DNA of 49,763 nt from Chloroflexota bacterium (GCA_012799995.1 JAAZKE010000042.1:1-49763), one strand, 5' to 3'; positions 33,257 through 42,355 are shown, counted from the first letter of the stretch. Program-made: numbers and translations. Notes: generated by a model not told the origin, from the sequence alone.

Positions 33257-35458
33257 ATGTATCGTCTCGTTATTTTCGCTGGGATATTAACGGGATTGTT
33301 GCTTTCAGACCGTCTCGGCTTGACGCTCTTAACATGGCTTGCGCTGAGCGTGTTTTTTGCCCTTGGCGCTGTAGTTCATTCCCTTGACATCAAGAAAACG
33401 GAAACTGTTCCCGGTTTTTCGCTCAATCAGGCACTGCTTTTGTTCCTGGCATTTTTCTGCATGGCGGGAGTGCGCATCGCTTTTGGCGAGCTGCCAACGC
33501 CCAAAAATCACCTGAACTCCTGGCAGGAGAAGTCAGTCAGTTTCAATGCGGTGATCGACCGTCCGCCAGTGATTGGCTCAGAACGTACACAACTATCGCT
33601 AACGCTTAAAGGTGGGAACCAAAAGGAAACCCAACCGGATCGTGGAAGAACGTTGATCGTTTTCACCGACCGGGTAGAAGGCTATCGCTATGGAGATTTG
33701 CTCAGCGTCAGCGGGAATCTCACGCGATTATCAGCTGAAAATCCCAATTCTTATGGTGCTTACCTCGACCGCAGCGGATATGATGCGCTGATTTATAACC
33801 CGACGGTGGCTGTTTTGGCGACCGATCAGGGCAATCCGCTGCTGTCAGCTGTCTACAGGATTCGAGGACAGCTGCTCAAAAAAGTGTATCAAATTTATCC
33901 GGCTCCGGAAAATTCTTTGATGGCAGGCATCCTCCTGGGGGATGAAAGCCAGATTCCCAAACAGATGGAAGAGGATTTCCGCCGAACCGGAACCGCCCAT
34001 ATCATCGCCATCAGCGGCATGAACTTTTCACTGCTGCTGTGGATGTTGGCTGCATTGTTGAATTTCTTCCCCAACCGCTGGTGGCGGCCATTAACATTGA
34101 TCCCGTTCATTGTGATTTACACCTTGATGACCGGTGCCCGGCCAGCGATCATGCGTGCGGCTGTCATGGCAGGGATGGCGTTGTTTGCCCGCAGCATTGG
34201 GCGCAGACAGGCAGGTGTCGATGGATTGATTCTGACCGTAATCGTGATGGGATTCTTCAACCCAAAACTGTTCTTTGACGTCGGCTTTCAGCTCTCTGTT
34301 TTCGCCACGCTTGGGATTTTGCTCTTCAACGAGCCGATTTCCGCTTTCTTTGATCAGCAGCTTAAGCGGGTTTTGAGTGAATCCCGCGCTGAAACGCTAC
34401 TTAAGGTGTTGCGTGAAATTTTGATCACCTCGTTATCTGCTCAACTGCTCACCACCTGGATCATCGCAGCCGCCTTCAATCAGTTTTCACCGCTCTCCCT
34501 GATCGTAAACATGGCAGTAGCCCCCTTCCAGACGCTGTTGATGGCTGGCGGGATCATTTCGCTTTTGGGTGCGGTCATCTTCCCACCATTAGGGCAGCTG
34601 CTGGGAATGCTCACGAATATCTTCCCGGCGCTGACGATTCGTATTATCGCATTGTTCGCTTGCATTCCATGGGCATCGATACGCGTAGTTCTCCCGTGGG
34701 GCAGCGCGTGGATTCTGATCAGCATCATTCTGGGAGCCTGGTGGATGCGAGCCTCTCTCAAGAAACCAAAACGCAGCTTTTTGTTGAATTTTGGGTTAAT
34801 CGTACTCACCTTGGTGACCGTGATGGTCTGGAAAATTGCGCTTGAATCTCGTGACACTTCTCTTACTATTAAAATTTCTGCGTCCAAAGACAGCAGCACT
34901 ATTGAAATCCGCACACCGACTTTGAAACGTATCGTTCTGGCGCAGGGGATCAATGGTCACACTGCGCAGCAGCTGCTGCGAGATACATGGGGTGATCCGG
35001 AAAAGACTGTTCTGGCGGTACTGGAGCTGGATAATGGCTGGATGGCAGACAGTCTTAAATCCGCTTCATATGATGACAACCTAGTACTTTTTTGCAACGA
35101 TCAACAGCTGTCCCCATCAACAGCTGAATTTTCACTGGATGGACTACAGGCGCAGTTAGAAGGTTTCCACCTCAGCCTCGCCGCCAGTCACCTGCGCCGA
35201 AACGCCTGGCTGATTGAGTATGACGCTTTGAGCGTGCTGATCCCGAACGGAATTCAACCCTCAAGATTTGAATCACCGTTGAATCTAAAAGCAGTTGATT
35301 TTCTGCTGCTCACCGAAACAGAATCCAAAGAGAACTGGCTGAGCTATCTGTCAGCTCAGAAAACATCTGGGAACCCAATCGAAATACTCACCATTTCATC
35401 TGCTTCAACCCTCACAATGCAATCAGATGGCAGCCAGGTTTATTTTTTTCGAGATTAG
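33257..35458 (+). CDS. comEC: ComEC/Rec2-type DNA-uptake channel with degenerate hydrolase domain
   Basis: ComEC forms the inner-membrane channel for single-stranded DNA uptake. The 733-residue protein begins with an N-terminal membrane/DUF4131-like region (about 1-200), then the Competence domain (about 205-490). That domain has the diagnostic GTAHIIAISGMNFSLLLWML and TGARPAIMRAAVMA stretches and several helices. The last 200 residues sit where other ComECs have an MBL nuclease-like domain. Here the H-x-x-D-H metal motif is absent and the region reads as a degraded fold. The ribosome site is weak. It lies 15 bases after gtrA on the same strand. No comEA is nearby. Confidence 0.9.
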   Translation: MYRLVIFAGILTGLLLSDRLGLTLLTWLALSVFFALGAVVHSLDIKKTETVPGFSLNQALLLFLAFFCMAGVRIAFGELPTPKNHLNSWQEKSVSFNAVIDRPPVIGSERTQLSLTLKGGNQKETQPDRGRTLIVFTDRVEGYRYGDLLSVSGNLTRLSAENPNSYGAYLDRSGYDALIYNPTVAVLATDQGNPLLSAVYRIRGQLLKKVYQIYPAPENSLMAGILLGDESQIPKQMEEDFRRTGTAHIIAISGMNFSLLLWMLAALLNFFPNRWWRPLTLIPFIVIYTLMTGARPAIMRAAVMAGMALFARSIGRRQAGVDGLILTVIVMGFFNPKLFFDVGFQLSVFATLGILLFNEPISAFFDQQLKRVLSESRAETLLKVLREILITSLSAQLLTTWIIAAAFNQFSPLSLIVNMAVAPFQTLLMAGGIISLLGAVIFPPLGQLLGMLTNIFPALTIRIIALFACIPWASIRVVLPWGSAWILISIILGAWWMRASLKKPKRSFLLNFGLIVLTLVTVMVWKIALESRDTSLTIKISASKDSSTIEIRTPTLKRIVLAQGINGHTAQQLLRDTWGDPEKTVLAVLELDNGWMADSLKSASYDDNLVLFCNDQQLSPSTAEFSLDGLQAQLEGFHLSLAASHLRRNAWLIEYDALSVLIPNGIQPSRFESPLNLKAVDFLLLTETESKENWLSYLSAQKTSGNPIEILTISSASTLTMQSDGSQVYFFRD

Positions 35459-35492
35459 TTCAATATCATTCTGAAAAATTCCCGTAAAATAG

Positions 35493-35521
35493 TTGGAAGT
35501 ATTTTCATTCTTTGATAGAAT
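35493..35521 (+). promoter_or_regulatory. Promoter of glgC
   Basis: TTGGAA (35493-35498) and TAGAAT (35516-35521) are 17 bases apart, upstream of an AGGAGG ribosome site and the glgC ATG. Confidence 0.7.
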
Positions 35522-35573
35522 ACAGGTTAATTTATCAATCCCTTTTTATAGATAGGAACAGGAGGTGTAGTAT

Positions 35574-36851
35574 ATGTCACCAATTGATAATCTTTTAGCC
35601 GTAATTCTTGGTGGTGGCCGTGGTACCAGGCTGTTTCCTCTTACCCAAATGCGCTCCAAACCAGCCGTTCCGATCGCGGGACAATATCGGCTGATTGATA
35701 TCCCGATCAGCAATTGTATTAATTCCGGAATTTTCAAAATTTCCGTCCTTACCCAGTTTAATTCGGTATCGCTGCATCGACATATTTCCGATACCTACCA
35801 TTTTGATTCATTCCATACGGGTTGGGTTCAAATCTGGGCTGCTGAGCAGCGCGCCGACGTCAATGACTGGTATCAGGGTACGGCAGACGCCGTTCGTAAA
35901 CAGCTGAGTGAAATCATCACCGCCCGCACAGATTATGTGCTGATCCTCTCCGGCGACCATCTCTATCGCTGCAACTATGCTGAGATGCTCGATTTTCACA
36001 TCAAGAACAAAGCCGACGTAACGATCGCAACACAACCGGTGCTGAAAGATGAAGCGGGACGCTTTGGTATTTTGAAGCGCGATGAAAATTGCAAGATCAC
36101 CAGTTTCAGCGAAAAACCGAAGGATCCGGAAATTTTGAAAAACCTCGTCAGCCTGGATGACGAAGAACGACCGTACCTTGGCTCGATGGGGATTTACCTG
36201 TTCAACCGTGACCTGCTGGTCGGGCTCTTGAACACGCTCGATTATTCTGACTTTGGCAAACATATCATCCCCTATGCGATCGACAAATATGACGTTTATG
36301 GCTGGGTTTTTGACGATTACTGGGAAGATATCGGGACAATTCGATCGTTTTATGAGACCAACCTGATGCTCACGGACGAAAACCCAAAATTCGATTTCTA
36401 TGATCCGCTTAACCCGATCTACACTGTGAACCGCACCATGCCGACAACCAAAATAGTGGATACCCGAATCTCGCACTCATTAATCGGCAAAGGGTGTTTC
36501 CTCAAGGGAGATTCCATTGAGCGCTCAATCATCGGGTTGCGCAGTTATATCGACACTGGAACCACCATAAAAAATACGATTATGATGGGCGTTGACGATG
36601 ATGTCTTTGAAAAAATGATACAGGATGAAAAATATTTTGATATTCCACTGGGAATTGGAAAGAACTGTGACATCGATACAGCGATCATCGACAAGAATGC
36701 GCGCATCGGCGAGAACGTGGTGATTAAACCCTTCCCGCCGCATTTTGAAATGGACGATCCCGATCCGATCAAGAAGTACTACGTTCGCGATGGCATTGTG
36801 ATCATTCCAAAAAATACAACCATCAAGTCAAATACTGTCATTCAACCTTAA
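35574..36851 (+). CDS. glgC: Glucose-1-phosphate adenylyltransferase
   Basis: This enzyme makes ADP-glucose, the first committed step of glycogen synthesis. It has 425 residues with an N-terminal nucleotidyltransferase domain (AVILGGGRGTRLFPLTQMRSKPAVP, WYQGTADAVRKQL, LILSGDHLYRCNY, FSEKPK) and a C-terminal left-handed beta-helix domain (about 300-425, ISHSLIGKGCFLKG). The C-terminal PPHFEMDDPDP loop resembles cyanobacterial and plant-type enzymes. The ATG follows a strong AGGAGG. It is monocistronic with its own promoter and terminator. Together with glgP (16316) and the phosphohexomutase (7516) it points to a glycogen store. Confidence 0.95.
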   Translation: MSPIDNLLAVILGGGRGTRLFPLTQMRSKPAVPIAGQYRLIDIPISNCINSGIFKISVLTQFNSVSLHRHISDTYHFDSFHTGWVQIWAAEQRADVNDWYQGTADAVRKQLSEIITARTDYVLILSGDHLYRCNYAEMLDFHIKNKADVTIATQPVLKDEAGRFGILKRDENCKITSFSEKPKDPEILKNLVSLDDEERPYLGSMGIYLFNRDLLVGLLNTLDYSDFGKHIIPYAIDKYDVYGWVFDDYWEDIGTIRSFYETNLMLTDENPKFDFYDPLNPIYTVNRTMPTTKIVDTRISHSLIGKGCFLKGDSIERSIIGLRSYIDTGTTIKNTIMMGVDDDVFEKMIQDEKYFDIPLGIGKNCDIDTAIIDKNARIGENVVIKPFPPHFEMDDPDPIKKYYVRDGIVIIPKNTTIKSNTVIQP

Positions 36852-36872
36852 ACAGAGGTATTATGGAAGAGG

Positions 36873-36907
36873 AAACGGTATGGATCAGAATCCATACCGT
36901 TTTTATT
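36873..36907 (+). terminator. Intrinsic terminator of glgC
   Basis: AAACGGTATGGA (36873-36884) pairs with TCCATACCGTTT (36891-36902), a perfect 12-bp stem with a 6-base loop, followed by TTATTT. It may also serve the convergent rnhB. Confidence 0.9.
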
Positions 36908-36927
36908 TAATCACCAGAAGAAACTAT

Positions 36928-37566
36928 CTAATCAAACAAACGCAATTCACGCGCAACCGGTCGGAACGTCTTGCGGTGCAGGCTACAGCAGCCATAATTC
37001 TCCAGAGCCTCTGCATGAATCCGGGTGCCATATCCTTTATGACGCGAAAATCCATACTGCGGAAAGAGCACTTCCGCCTGTTCGCACATCCAGCGATCCC
37101 GGGTAACTTTTGCCAATATGGATGCGGCAGCGATACTCAGCGACAGGTTGTCGCCATGCGATGGGCATTGTTGCGGCAGGGAAACCTCTTTCAATCGCAC
37201 AAAATCAACCAGCAACGATTGCGGTGCAGGAGTGAGCTGCTCAAGCGCGCGCATCATCGCGGTTTGTGTCGCCTTCAAAATGCCCATCTGGTCGATTTCC
37301 TGGTTGGATGCTTCCTCCACTGCCCAGCAGATTGACTGTTCCTGAATCACGACAGCCATCCGCTCCCGTTCGCGAGCAGTCATCTGTTTGCTGTCACGGA
37401 CACCTGCAAGTCGGTCTGCGATTTCAGGATCATTCGGCAAAATCACCGCTCCCGCCATAACCGGGCCAGCCCAGGCGCCGCGGCCGGCTTCATCCACCCC
37501 GGCAACCAAAAGCAAGCCCTGTTTCCAGAAGGCCTGCTCCAAAATTAAACCTGGAGTTTGTTTCAT
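36928..37566 (-). CDS. rnhB: Ribonuclease HII
   Basis: This enzyme cleaves RNA in RNA-DNA hybrids and single ribonucleotides in DNA. The 212-residue protein has the first catalytic motif VDEAGRGAWAGPV (Asp25, Glu26), the further carboxylate in LLVDFV, the SLSIAAASILAKVTRDR segment and the GY-G-R-H motif near the C-terminus. Length and order are typical. Its ATG overlaps the stop of the upstream glycosyltransferase by four bases (ATGA), so the two are cotranscribed. Confidence 0.95.
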   Translation of the reverse strand: MKQTPGLILEQAFWKQGLLLVAGVDEAGRGAWAGPVMAGAVILPNDPEIADRLAGVRDSKQMTARERERMAVVIQEQSICWAVEEASNQEIDQMGILKATQTAMMRALEQLTPAPQSLLVDFVRLKEVSLPQQCPSHGDNLSLSIAAASILAKVTRDRWMCEQAEVLFPQYGFSRHKGYGTRIHAEALENYGCCSLHRKTFRPVARELRLFD

Positions 37567-38306
37567 TGGGGAATTTTGTATAAACCGGCGCGACCGTTCC
37601 TGCGAATTTGCAACAGCTCTTTGAACATACGGAACGAGTCTTTTAAAACGTTCACTTTGCTTTGTCCATCATAATACCAGTGGACCGGGACTTCCTGAAT
37701 ATCAAAGCCGTTTTTGCGGGCGATATACAACAGCTCTACATCAAACGCCCAGCCATTTAAGCGCTGCAGCGGGAATATCTTTTCAGCAGCATCGGCGCTG
37801 AAACACTTAAACCCGCACTGTGTATCCATGATTCCGGGTACCGCCAGAATCTGAACAATATTATTAAAAATGCGACCTGTGAAATGGCGGTAAGAGGGCT
37901 CGTTATACCGTACTGCCCCTTTGACTTCGCGCGATCCAATCGCGATCGAATAATTCGCTCGCTGCGGAGGAATGAAGTGCAGAATTTCTTCCACCGGCAT
38001 CGAAAAGTCCACATCTGCGAAAAAGCGGTACTGCCCACGCGCTGCCAACATGCCGGTCTTGACTGCCAACCCCTTACCAACCCCTTCAGTTTGCAGCAAT
38101 TTCAACCAGGGGTATTTCTTTTGATATTCCTCAACGATTTCAACGGTTCGGTCACTGCTGCCATTTTCCACAACAATTACCTCAACTGTAAAATCATGAT
38201 TGCTGAGAAAGGCGTTGACTTTTTCCAGGCAATCTGAAATGCGCTCCTGTTCGTTATGGGCTGGCAGGATTATAGATAAAAGAATGTCATTTTCTGGGTC
38301 AATCAT
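37563..38306 (-). CDS. GT2-family glycosyltransferase, ALG5 / dolichyl-phosphate glucosyltransferase-like
   Basis: This 247-residue soluble GT-A enzyme has LLSIILPAHNEQERI at the start, IVVENGSSDRTVEI, the metal motif ADVDFSMP, GSREVKGA and CGFKCFSADAAEKIF. The whole pattern matches ALG5-like enzymes that move glucose (or a similar sugar) from UDP to a polyprenyl phosphate. It has no membrane helix, unlike the GtrB-type enzyme at 10100. It runs into rnhB with a four-base overlap, and a tRNA gene lies upstream on the same strand. Confidence 0.9.
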   Translation of the reverse strand: MIDPENDILLSIILPAHNEQERISDCLEKVNAFLSNHDFTVEVIVVENGSSDRTVEIVEEYQKKYPWLKLLQTEGVGKGLAVKTGMLAARGQYRFFADVDFSMPVEEILHFIPPQRANYSIAIGSREVKGAVRYNEPSYRHFTGRIFNNIVQILAVPGIMDTQCGFKCFSADAAEKIFPLQRLNGWAFDVELLYIARKNGFDIQEVPVHWYYDGQSKVNVLKDSFRMFKELLQIRRNGRAGLYKIPQ

Positions 38307-38371
38307 CTTTTTCCGGTCTCTCTATTGAATCTTATCATAGAAGTCGGTTGGGAAATTTCGTTTAAACAAAG

Positions 38372-38444
38372 TCGGGGTGCGCGGACTCGAACCGCGGACC
38401 CCCGCGTCCCAAACGCGGTGCGCTACCAACTGCGCTACACCCCG
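38372..38444 (-). tRNA. tRNA-Pro (anticodon UGG)
   Basis: Read on the minus strand, the 73-base cloverleaf has acceptor CGGGGTG/CACCCCG, D-arm GCGC/GCGC with AGTTGGTA in the loop, anticodon stem CCGCG/CGCGG around the loop TTTGGGA (anticodon TGG), a 5-base variable loop and T-arm CGCGG-TTCGAGT-CCGCG. The discriminator is A, and CCA is not encoded. All stems pair perfectly. Confidence 0.97.
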
Positions 38445-38455
38445 AAAACATATAG

Positions 38456-38484
38456 AGTATACCCGCGGCACGAAAAATTCGCAA
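38456..38484 (-). promoter_or_regulatory. Promoter of tRNA-Pro
   Basis: Minus-strand TTGCGA (38484-38479) and TATACT (38461-38456) with exactly 17 bases between, ending 11 bases before the mature tRNA 5' end. A GC-rich discriminator region is not evident. Confidence 0.8.
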
Positions 38485-38590
38485 GCATTGTAATTCCATC
38501 ATTTGTCTTGAATTCTCCAACGCATCGACAATTGTCAGTATAATTTAAAGATAGCATTAAGAAACTAAAAAATCACATCCAGGAGAAGCT

Positions 38591-39604
38591 ATGAAACAAT
38601 CAATTCAAGTCGTCATTCCAATGGCAGGTTTTGGATCACGGCTGCGGCCACTTACCTGGAGCAAACCCAAGCCGTTGATCCATCTTGCTGGACGAACCTC
38701 TCTGGATTTCCTTCTGGATGAGTTCAAGAGTCTGGAAAAAGACTTCACCATTGAGTACATCTTCATCATTTCACCAAACGGCTGGCAGATCAAAGACCAC
38801 ATGGAGGCCAATTATCCGGATGTATTGTGCCGATATGTAGTGCAGGAAAAGATGAAAGGACAATCGCACGCAATTCTGTTGGCGAAACACCTGATCTCCG
38901 GGCCAATGATCATGACTTTTTCAGACACCTTGATGGCGGGCGATTTGAGTTTCCTGAAAGATGCCACACAGGATGGCATCGCCTGGGTACAATGGAATCC
39001 TGAACCACAGCGTTTTGGCGTGGCGATTGAGGATGAAAACAAAAGAATCGTCCAGTTGATCGAAAAACCGGCAACCGACGAGCATAAACAGGTCATCATT
39101 GGTTTTTACTATTTCAAAGAAGGAAAAGCGTTAATCTCTGCCATTGAAGAGCAGATCCGCGAGAATGTGTCCCTCAAAGGGGAATTCTATATCGCAGATG
39201 CGATCAACATCATGCTGAAATACGGCGCCCACTTCACCACCCATGAAACCGATTTGTGGCTGGACAGTGGCGTGCCCGGGACGGTTTTATCATCCAATCA
39301 GTACTATCTTGATCATGGCTTTGACAATACCGCAGAGGCGAAAAAACGCCAGAATGTCACGATTGTCGGCAATGTATTTATCGCAGCGGATGCTGAGGTT
39401 GAAAATGCGGTTATCGGTCCATCGGTTTCAATTGCATCCGGTTGTATCATTCGAAACAGTGTAATTTCCAATGCTGTTATTGGGAAAAACACGTCGATTC
39501 ACAATAAAATCATCAAAGATTCATTAATCGGAGACAACGTCAAATTGGAATCAGTCGCAGAAAAACTTTTTATCGGTGACAATTCGACTTCATTTTCCGC
39601 ATAA
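38591..39604 (+). CDS. Sugar-1-phosphate nucleotidyltransferase (RmlA-like) with beta-helix tail
   Basis: This 337-residue protein has an N-terminal nucleotidyltransferase domain (VVIPMAGFGSRLRPLTWSKP, about 6-25; FSDTLMAGDL; IEKPATDE). Its C-terminal third (about 255-335) shows the hexapeptide pattern of a left-handed beta-helix (VTIVGNVFIAADAEVENAVIG). It would join a sugar 1-phosphate to a nucleotide, giving UDP-, dTDP- or GDP-sugar; the specificity is not readable. AGGAGAAG precedes the ATG, and a TATAAT lies at 38539-38544. The next gene, an aminotransferase, starts 27 bases later, but this does not fix its role. Confidence 0.88.
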   Translation: MKQSIQVVIPMAGFGSRLRPLTWSKPKPLIHLAGRTSLDFLLDEFKSLEKDFTIEYIFIISPNGWQIKDHMEANYPDVLCRYVVQEKMKGQSHAILLAKHLISGPMIMTFSDTLMAGDLSFLKDATQDGIAWVQWNPEPQRFGVAIEDENKRIVQLIEKPATDEHKQVIIGFYYFKEGKALISAIEEQIRENVSLKGEFYIADAINIMLKYGAHFTTHETDLWLDSGVPGTVLSSNQYYLDHGFDNTAEAKKRQNVTIVGNVFIAADAEVENAVIGPSVSIASGCIIRNSVISNAVIGKNTSIHNKIIKDSLIGDNVKLESVAEKLFIGDNSTSFSA

Positions 39605-39631
39605 TTTGCATCGCAATTCAAGAGGTTCACC

Positions 39632-40780
39632 ATGTTTGAAAAACTTTCTACTCGTTCTAAAAATCTAAAGCCATCCGCAATCCGAAGGTTCTTCGCAGTG
39701 CCGGATGACGTGGTCTCTCTGGGGATTGGCGAGCCGGATTTCGATTCACCCCCGTCAGTTATCAAAGCCAGTCATGCAGCACTGGATGCTGGTAAAACCC
39801 ACTACACAGCCAATTCCGGTACAGCAGAATTGCGCCAGTTGGTGAGCGAAGATCTGGAGAAGCGCTATGGTGTGCGCTATAACCCGGATGCTGAGATCAT
39901 TATTACCGTGGGCGGGTCGGAAGCGTTATACCTTGCCATGGCTTCAATCGTTGATCCGGGCGATGAAGTGATCATTCTGACGCCCTGTTTCGTCTCTTAC
40001 CAGGCGATGGTAGAACTATCCGGCGGAATTTGTGTTGAGGTACCCTGCAAATTTGAAAATAACTTTGACCTTGATATTGATGCGGTAAAAGCCGCAATCA
40101 CCCCAAAAACAAAAGCGATTTTATTTGGATTCCCCTGTAACCCAACCGGTGCTGTGGCATCGCGTGAACAGCTGCAAGAACTAGCTAACCTGGCTGTGCA
40201 GCAGGACATCGCGCTGGTCAGCGATGAGCTGTATGACCAACTGATTTATGGCGTCGAGCATGTCAGTGTGCCATCCCTACCCGGTGCTTTTGACCGCACC
40301 ATCCTGATCGGTGGCTTTTCCAAGAACTACGCCATGACTGGTTTCCGCATTGGATTTCTCGCTGCTCCAGCCGCAATCATGAACAGCTGCTACAAGATTC
40401 ATCAATATCTGATCATGTCTGCCCCGACCATCGCACAGTACGGCGCAGCAGCCGGAATTCGCGAATCACAGGCTGACGTGATCCGCATGCGCGATGAATA
40501 TAATCGCAGAAGGAAATTTGTAGTGGAGAGTTTGCGCGCAGCCGGGTTGCCGACAGTCGAACCTAAAGGCGCTTTTTACGTATTCCCCAAAATTGCTGAC
40601 ACCGGTTTGACCAGCGAGGCATTCGCACTGAGCCTGTTGGATAAATTCAAGGTCGCAGTCGTACCTGGCAATGGCTTTGGCGCCGGTGGAGAGGGATTCG
40701 TTCGCATTTCCTACGCTACTTCTTACGAAAAACTGGAAATAGCAATGGAGCGCATCCATCAGTTTATGAAATCGCTATAG
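39632..40780 (+). CDS. Class I/II aminotransferase (PatA/AspC-like)
   Basis: This 382-residue fold-type I PLP enzyme has the opening SLGIGEPDFDSPP, the GGSEALYLAM segment, FPCNPTGAV with the substrate-side Asn, the Asp in LVSDELYD, the PLP lysine in GGFSKNYAMTGFRIGF, and the C-terminal arginine in FVRISYATS. It is close in style to PatA/aspartate or aromatic aminotransferases of the I-gamma subgroup; the donor amino acid cannot be told. It follows the nucleotidyltransferase by 27 bases and is closed by a terminator. Functionally it could pair with glutamate dehydrogenase downstream. Confidence 0.92.
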   Translation: MFEKLSTRSKNLKPSAIRRFFAVPDDVVSLGIGEPDFDSPPSVIKASHAALDAGKTHYTANSGTAELRQLVSEDLEKRYGVRYNPDAEIIITVGGSEALYLAMASIVDPGDEVIILTPCFVSYQAMVELSGGICVEVPCKFENNFDLDIDAVKAAITPKTKAILFGFPCNPTGAVASREQLQELANLAVQQDIALVSDELYDQLIYGVEHVSVPSLPGAFDRTILIGGFSKNYAMTGFRIGFLAAPAAIMNSCYKIHQYLIMSAPTIAQYGAAAGIRESQADVIRMRDEYNRRRKFVVESLRAAGLPTVEPKGAFYVFPKIADTGLTSEAFALSLLDKFKVAVVPGNGFGAGGEGFVRISYATSYEKLEIAMERIHQFMKSL

Positions 40781-40808
40781 ATTATCCATTTTCGACTTAT
40801 ACAATAAG

Positions 40809-40834
40809 CTCCGGGATTCATTCCGGGGTTTTTC
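40809..40834 (+). terminator. Intrinsic terminator after the aminotransferase
   Basis: CTCCGG (40809-40814) pairs with CCGGGG (40823-40828), one G-T pair, with an 8-base loop and a run of five T before C. Confidence 0.75.
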
Positions 40835-40919
40835 TTCGATAAAGAATATATAAATTCGTTTTCTGCAAATTCATTTTTTTTATTTAGGATGAAAAGTCCC
40901 CAAAAACCATTGGCTAATC

Positions 40920-40947
40920 TTGCATTTCAGACAAAACAGGCTATACT
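40920..40947 (+). promoter_or_regulatory. Promoter of glutamate dehydrogenase
   Basis: TTGCAT (40920-40925) and TATACT (40942-40947) are 16 bases apart. Transcription would begin near 40954, leaving a leader of about 115 bases that starts with a hairpin. Confidence 0.7.
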
Positions 40948-40953
40948 AAGTAT

Positions 40954-40978
40954 GGTAAATGTAAAATTTATATTTACC
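40954..40978 (+). other. Hairpin at the predicted 5' end of the gdh transcript
   Basis: GGTAAATGTA (40954-40963) pairs with TATATTTACC (40969-40978), with one G-T pair, over a 5-base loop. It begins about where transcription should start, so the RNA would carry a stem at its extreme 5' end, as in RNA-stabilising leaders. The remaining 90 bases to the ATG show no recognised riboswitch. Confidence 0.5.
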
Positions 40979-41068
40979 TTGATATCCGTTGCAGTTAAAA
41001 AGCATCATTAAGTAATCTTTCTAGTGAAAGCAGATGAATCATAGAAACCAAAAAGGAGAAAAGCTAGT

Positions 41069-42355
41069 ATGACCAAAGAAATCAATCCATTTGAATTAGC
41101 TCAGAAGCAGTTTGACCACGTTGCAGATATGTTGGATTTACCCGAGGACGTTCGTGCTTATTTGCGCTGGCCTCGAAAAGAATTCCATGTCCGTGTTCCA
41201 TTGAGAATGGACAATGGCGAGTTGAAAATTTTCAACGGCTACAGAGTTCAGCACAACAATGCCCTTGGCCCGAACAAAGGTGGTTTGCGCTTTTTTGCTG
41301 GTGAAACCGTTGACACAGTACGTGCCCTGGCAACCTGGATGACTTGGAAATGCGCAGTCGCCAACATCCCGCTTGGCGGTGGTAAGGGCGGTGTCGATGT
41401 CGATCCCGCTTCCCTCAGCACCCCCGAAAAAGAACGTCTGATTCGCGGTTATGTTCGCCTGCTCTGGAAGAACATGGGACCACGCCAAGATGTCCCAGCA
41501 CCCGATATGGGAACCAATGCCCAGATGATGTGCTGGTTCATGGATGAATATTCCAACCAGGTTGGTCAGTATGTTCCTGGTGTCGTCACTGGTAAACCAG
41601 TTGGCGCTGGCGGTTCACTGGGTCGTAACCAGGCAACTGGTTTTGGCATTGTGGTTTGCATCCGCGAAACACTGAAAAGACTCGGCATGAACGGAAAAGG
41701 CATGACCGCCGCGATTCAGGGTTTCGGCAACGTTGCTCAGTCTACTGCTATCAACTTCATCAACATGCTCGGTGGTATCGTCAAATGCGTATCCTGCTGG
41801 GATCGTGCTGACAAAGCCAGCTATACCTTCTACAAAAAAGAAGGGATTGACCCGAACTTCCTGCTCAGCATCACTGACCAGTACGGAACGATCGACAAAG
41901 TAAAAGCCAAAGAAGCCGGCTACGAAGTTCTTGATGGCGATTCCTGGTTGAGTATGGACGTCGATATCCTGATCCCGGCAGCACTCGAAGGTCAGATCCG
42001 CGCCGATAACGTTGAAAAGATCAGCAAACAGGTAAAAATCCTGGCTGAAGCCGCCAACGGCCCGACCATGACCGAAGCTGACGAAGTGATCAAGAAACGC
42101 AAGATTTTCCTGATTCCGGACTTCCTCTGCAACAGCGGTGGCGTGACCTGTTCCTATTTCGAGGGCGTTCAGAACGATGCGAACTTCTACTGGAGTGAAG
42201 CTGAAGTACTGTCCAAGCTTGACGAGAAAATGACCGCTGCTTACAGCTCAGTTTATGAGATGGCTCAGCAGAAGAAAGTCTACATGCGCGATGCAGCTTA
42301 CATGGTTGCTATCCAGCGTGTTGTGGATGCGATGAAACTGCGCGGCTGGGTATAA
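41069..42355 (+). CDS. Glutamate dehydrogenase (Glu/Leu/Phe/Val dehydrogenase family)
   Basis: This enzyme interconverts glutamate and 2-oxoglutarate plus ammonia with NAD(P). The 428-residue protein is the hexameric short type: PNKGGLRFF with the substrate Lys, MTWKCAVANIPLGGGKGG with the catalytic Lys, the Asp in APDMGTN, and the Rossmann motif IQGFGNVAQ. EAANGPTMTEAD and FLCNSGGVTCSYFEG are in place. An AAGGAGAA ribosome site, its own promoter and a terminator make it a single-gene unit, consistent with high expression. Coenzyme choice is not clear from sequence. In a peptide-using organism it would act mainly in glutamate breakdown, which is inference. Confidence 0.95.
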   Translation: MTKEINPFELAQKQFDHVADMLDLPEDVRAYLRWPRKEFHVRVPLRMDNGELKIFNGYRVQHNNALGPNKGGLRFFAGETVDTVRALATWMTWKCAVANIPLGGGKGGVDVDPASLSTPEKERLIRGYVRLLWKNMGPRQDVPAPDMGTNAQMMCWFMDEYSNQVGQYVPGVVTGKPVGAGGSLGRNQATGFGIVVCIRETLKRLGMNGKGMTAAIQGFGNVAQSTAINFINMLGGIVKCVSCWDRADKASYTFYKKEGIDPNFLLSITDQYGTIDKVKAKEAGYEVLDGDSWLSMDVDILIPAALEGQIRADNVEKISKQVKILAEAANGPTMTEADEVIKKRKIFLIPDFLCNSGGVTCSYFEGVQNDANFYWSEAEVLSKLDEKMTAAYSSVYEMAQQKKVYMRDAAYMVAIQRVVDAMKLRGWV

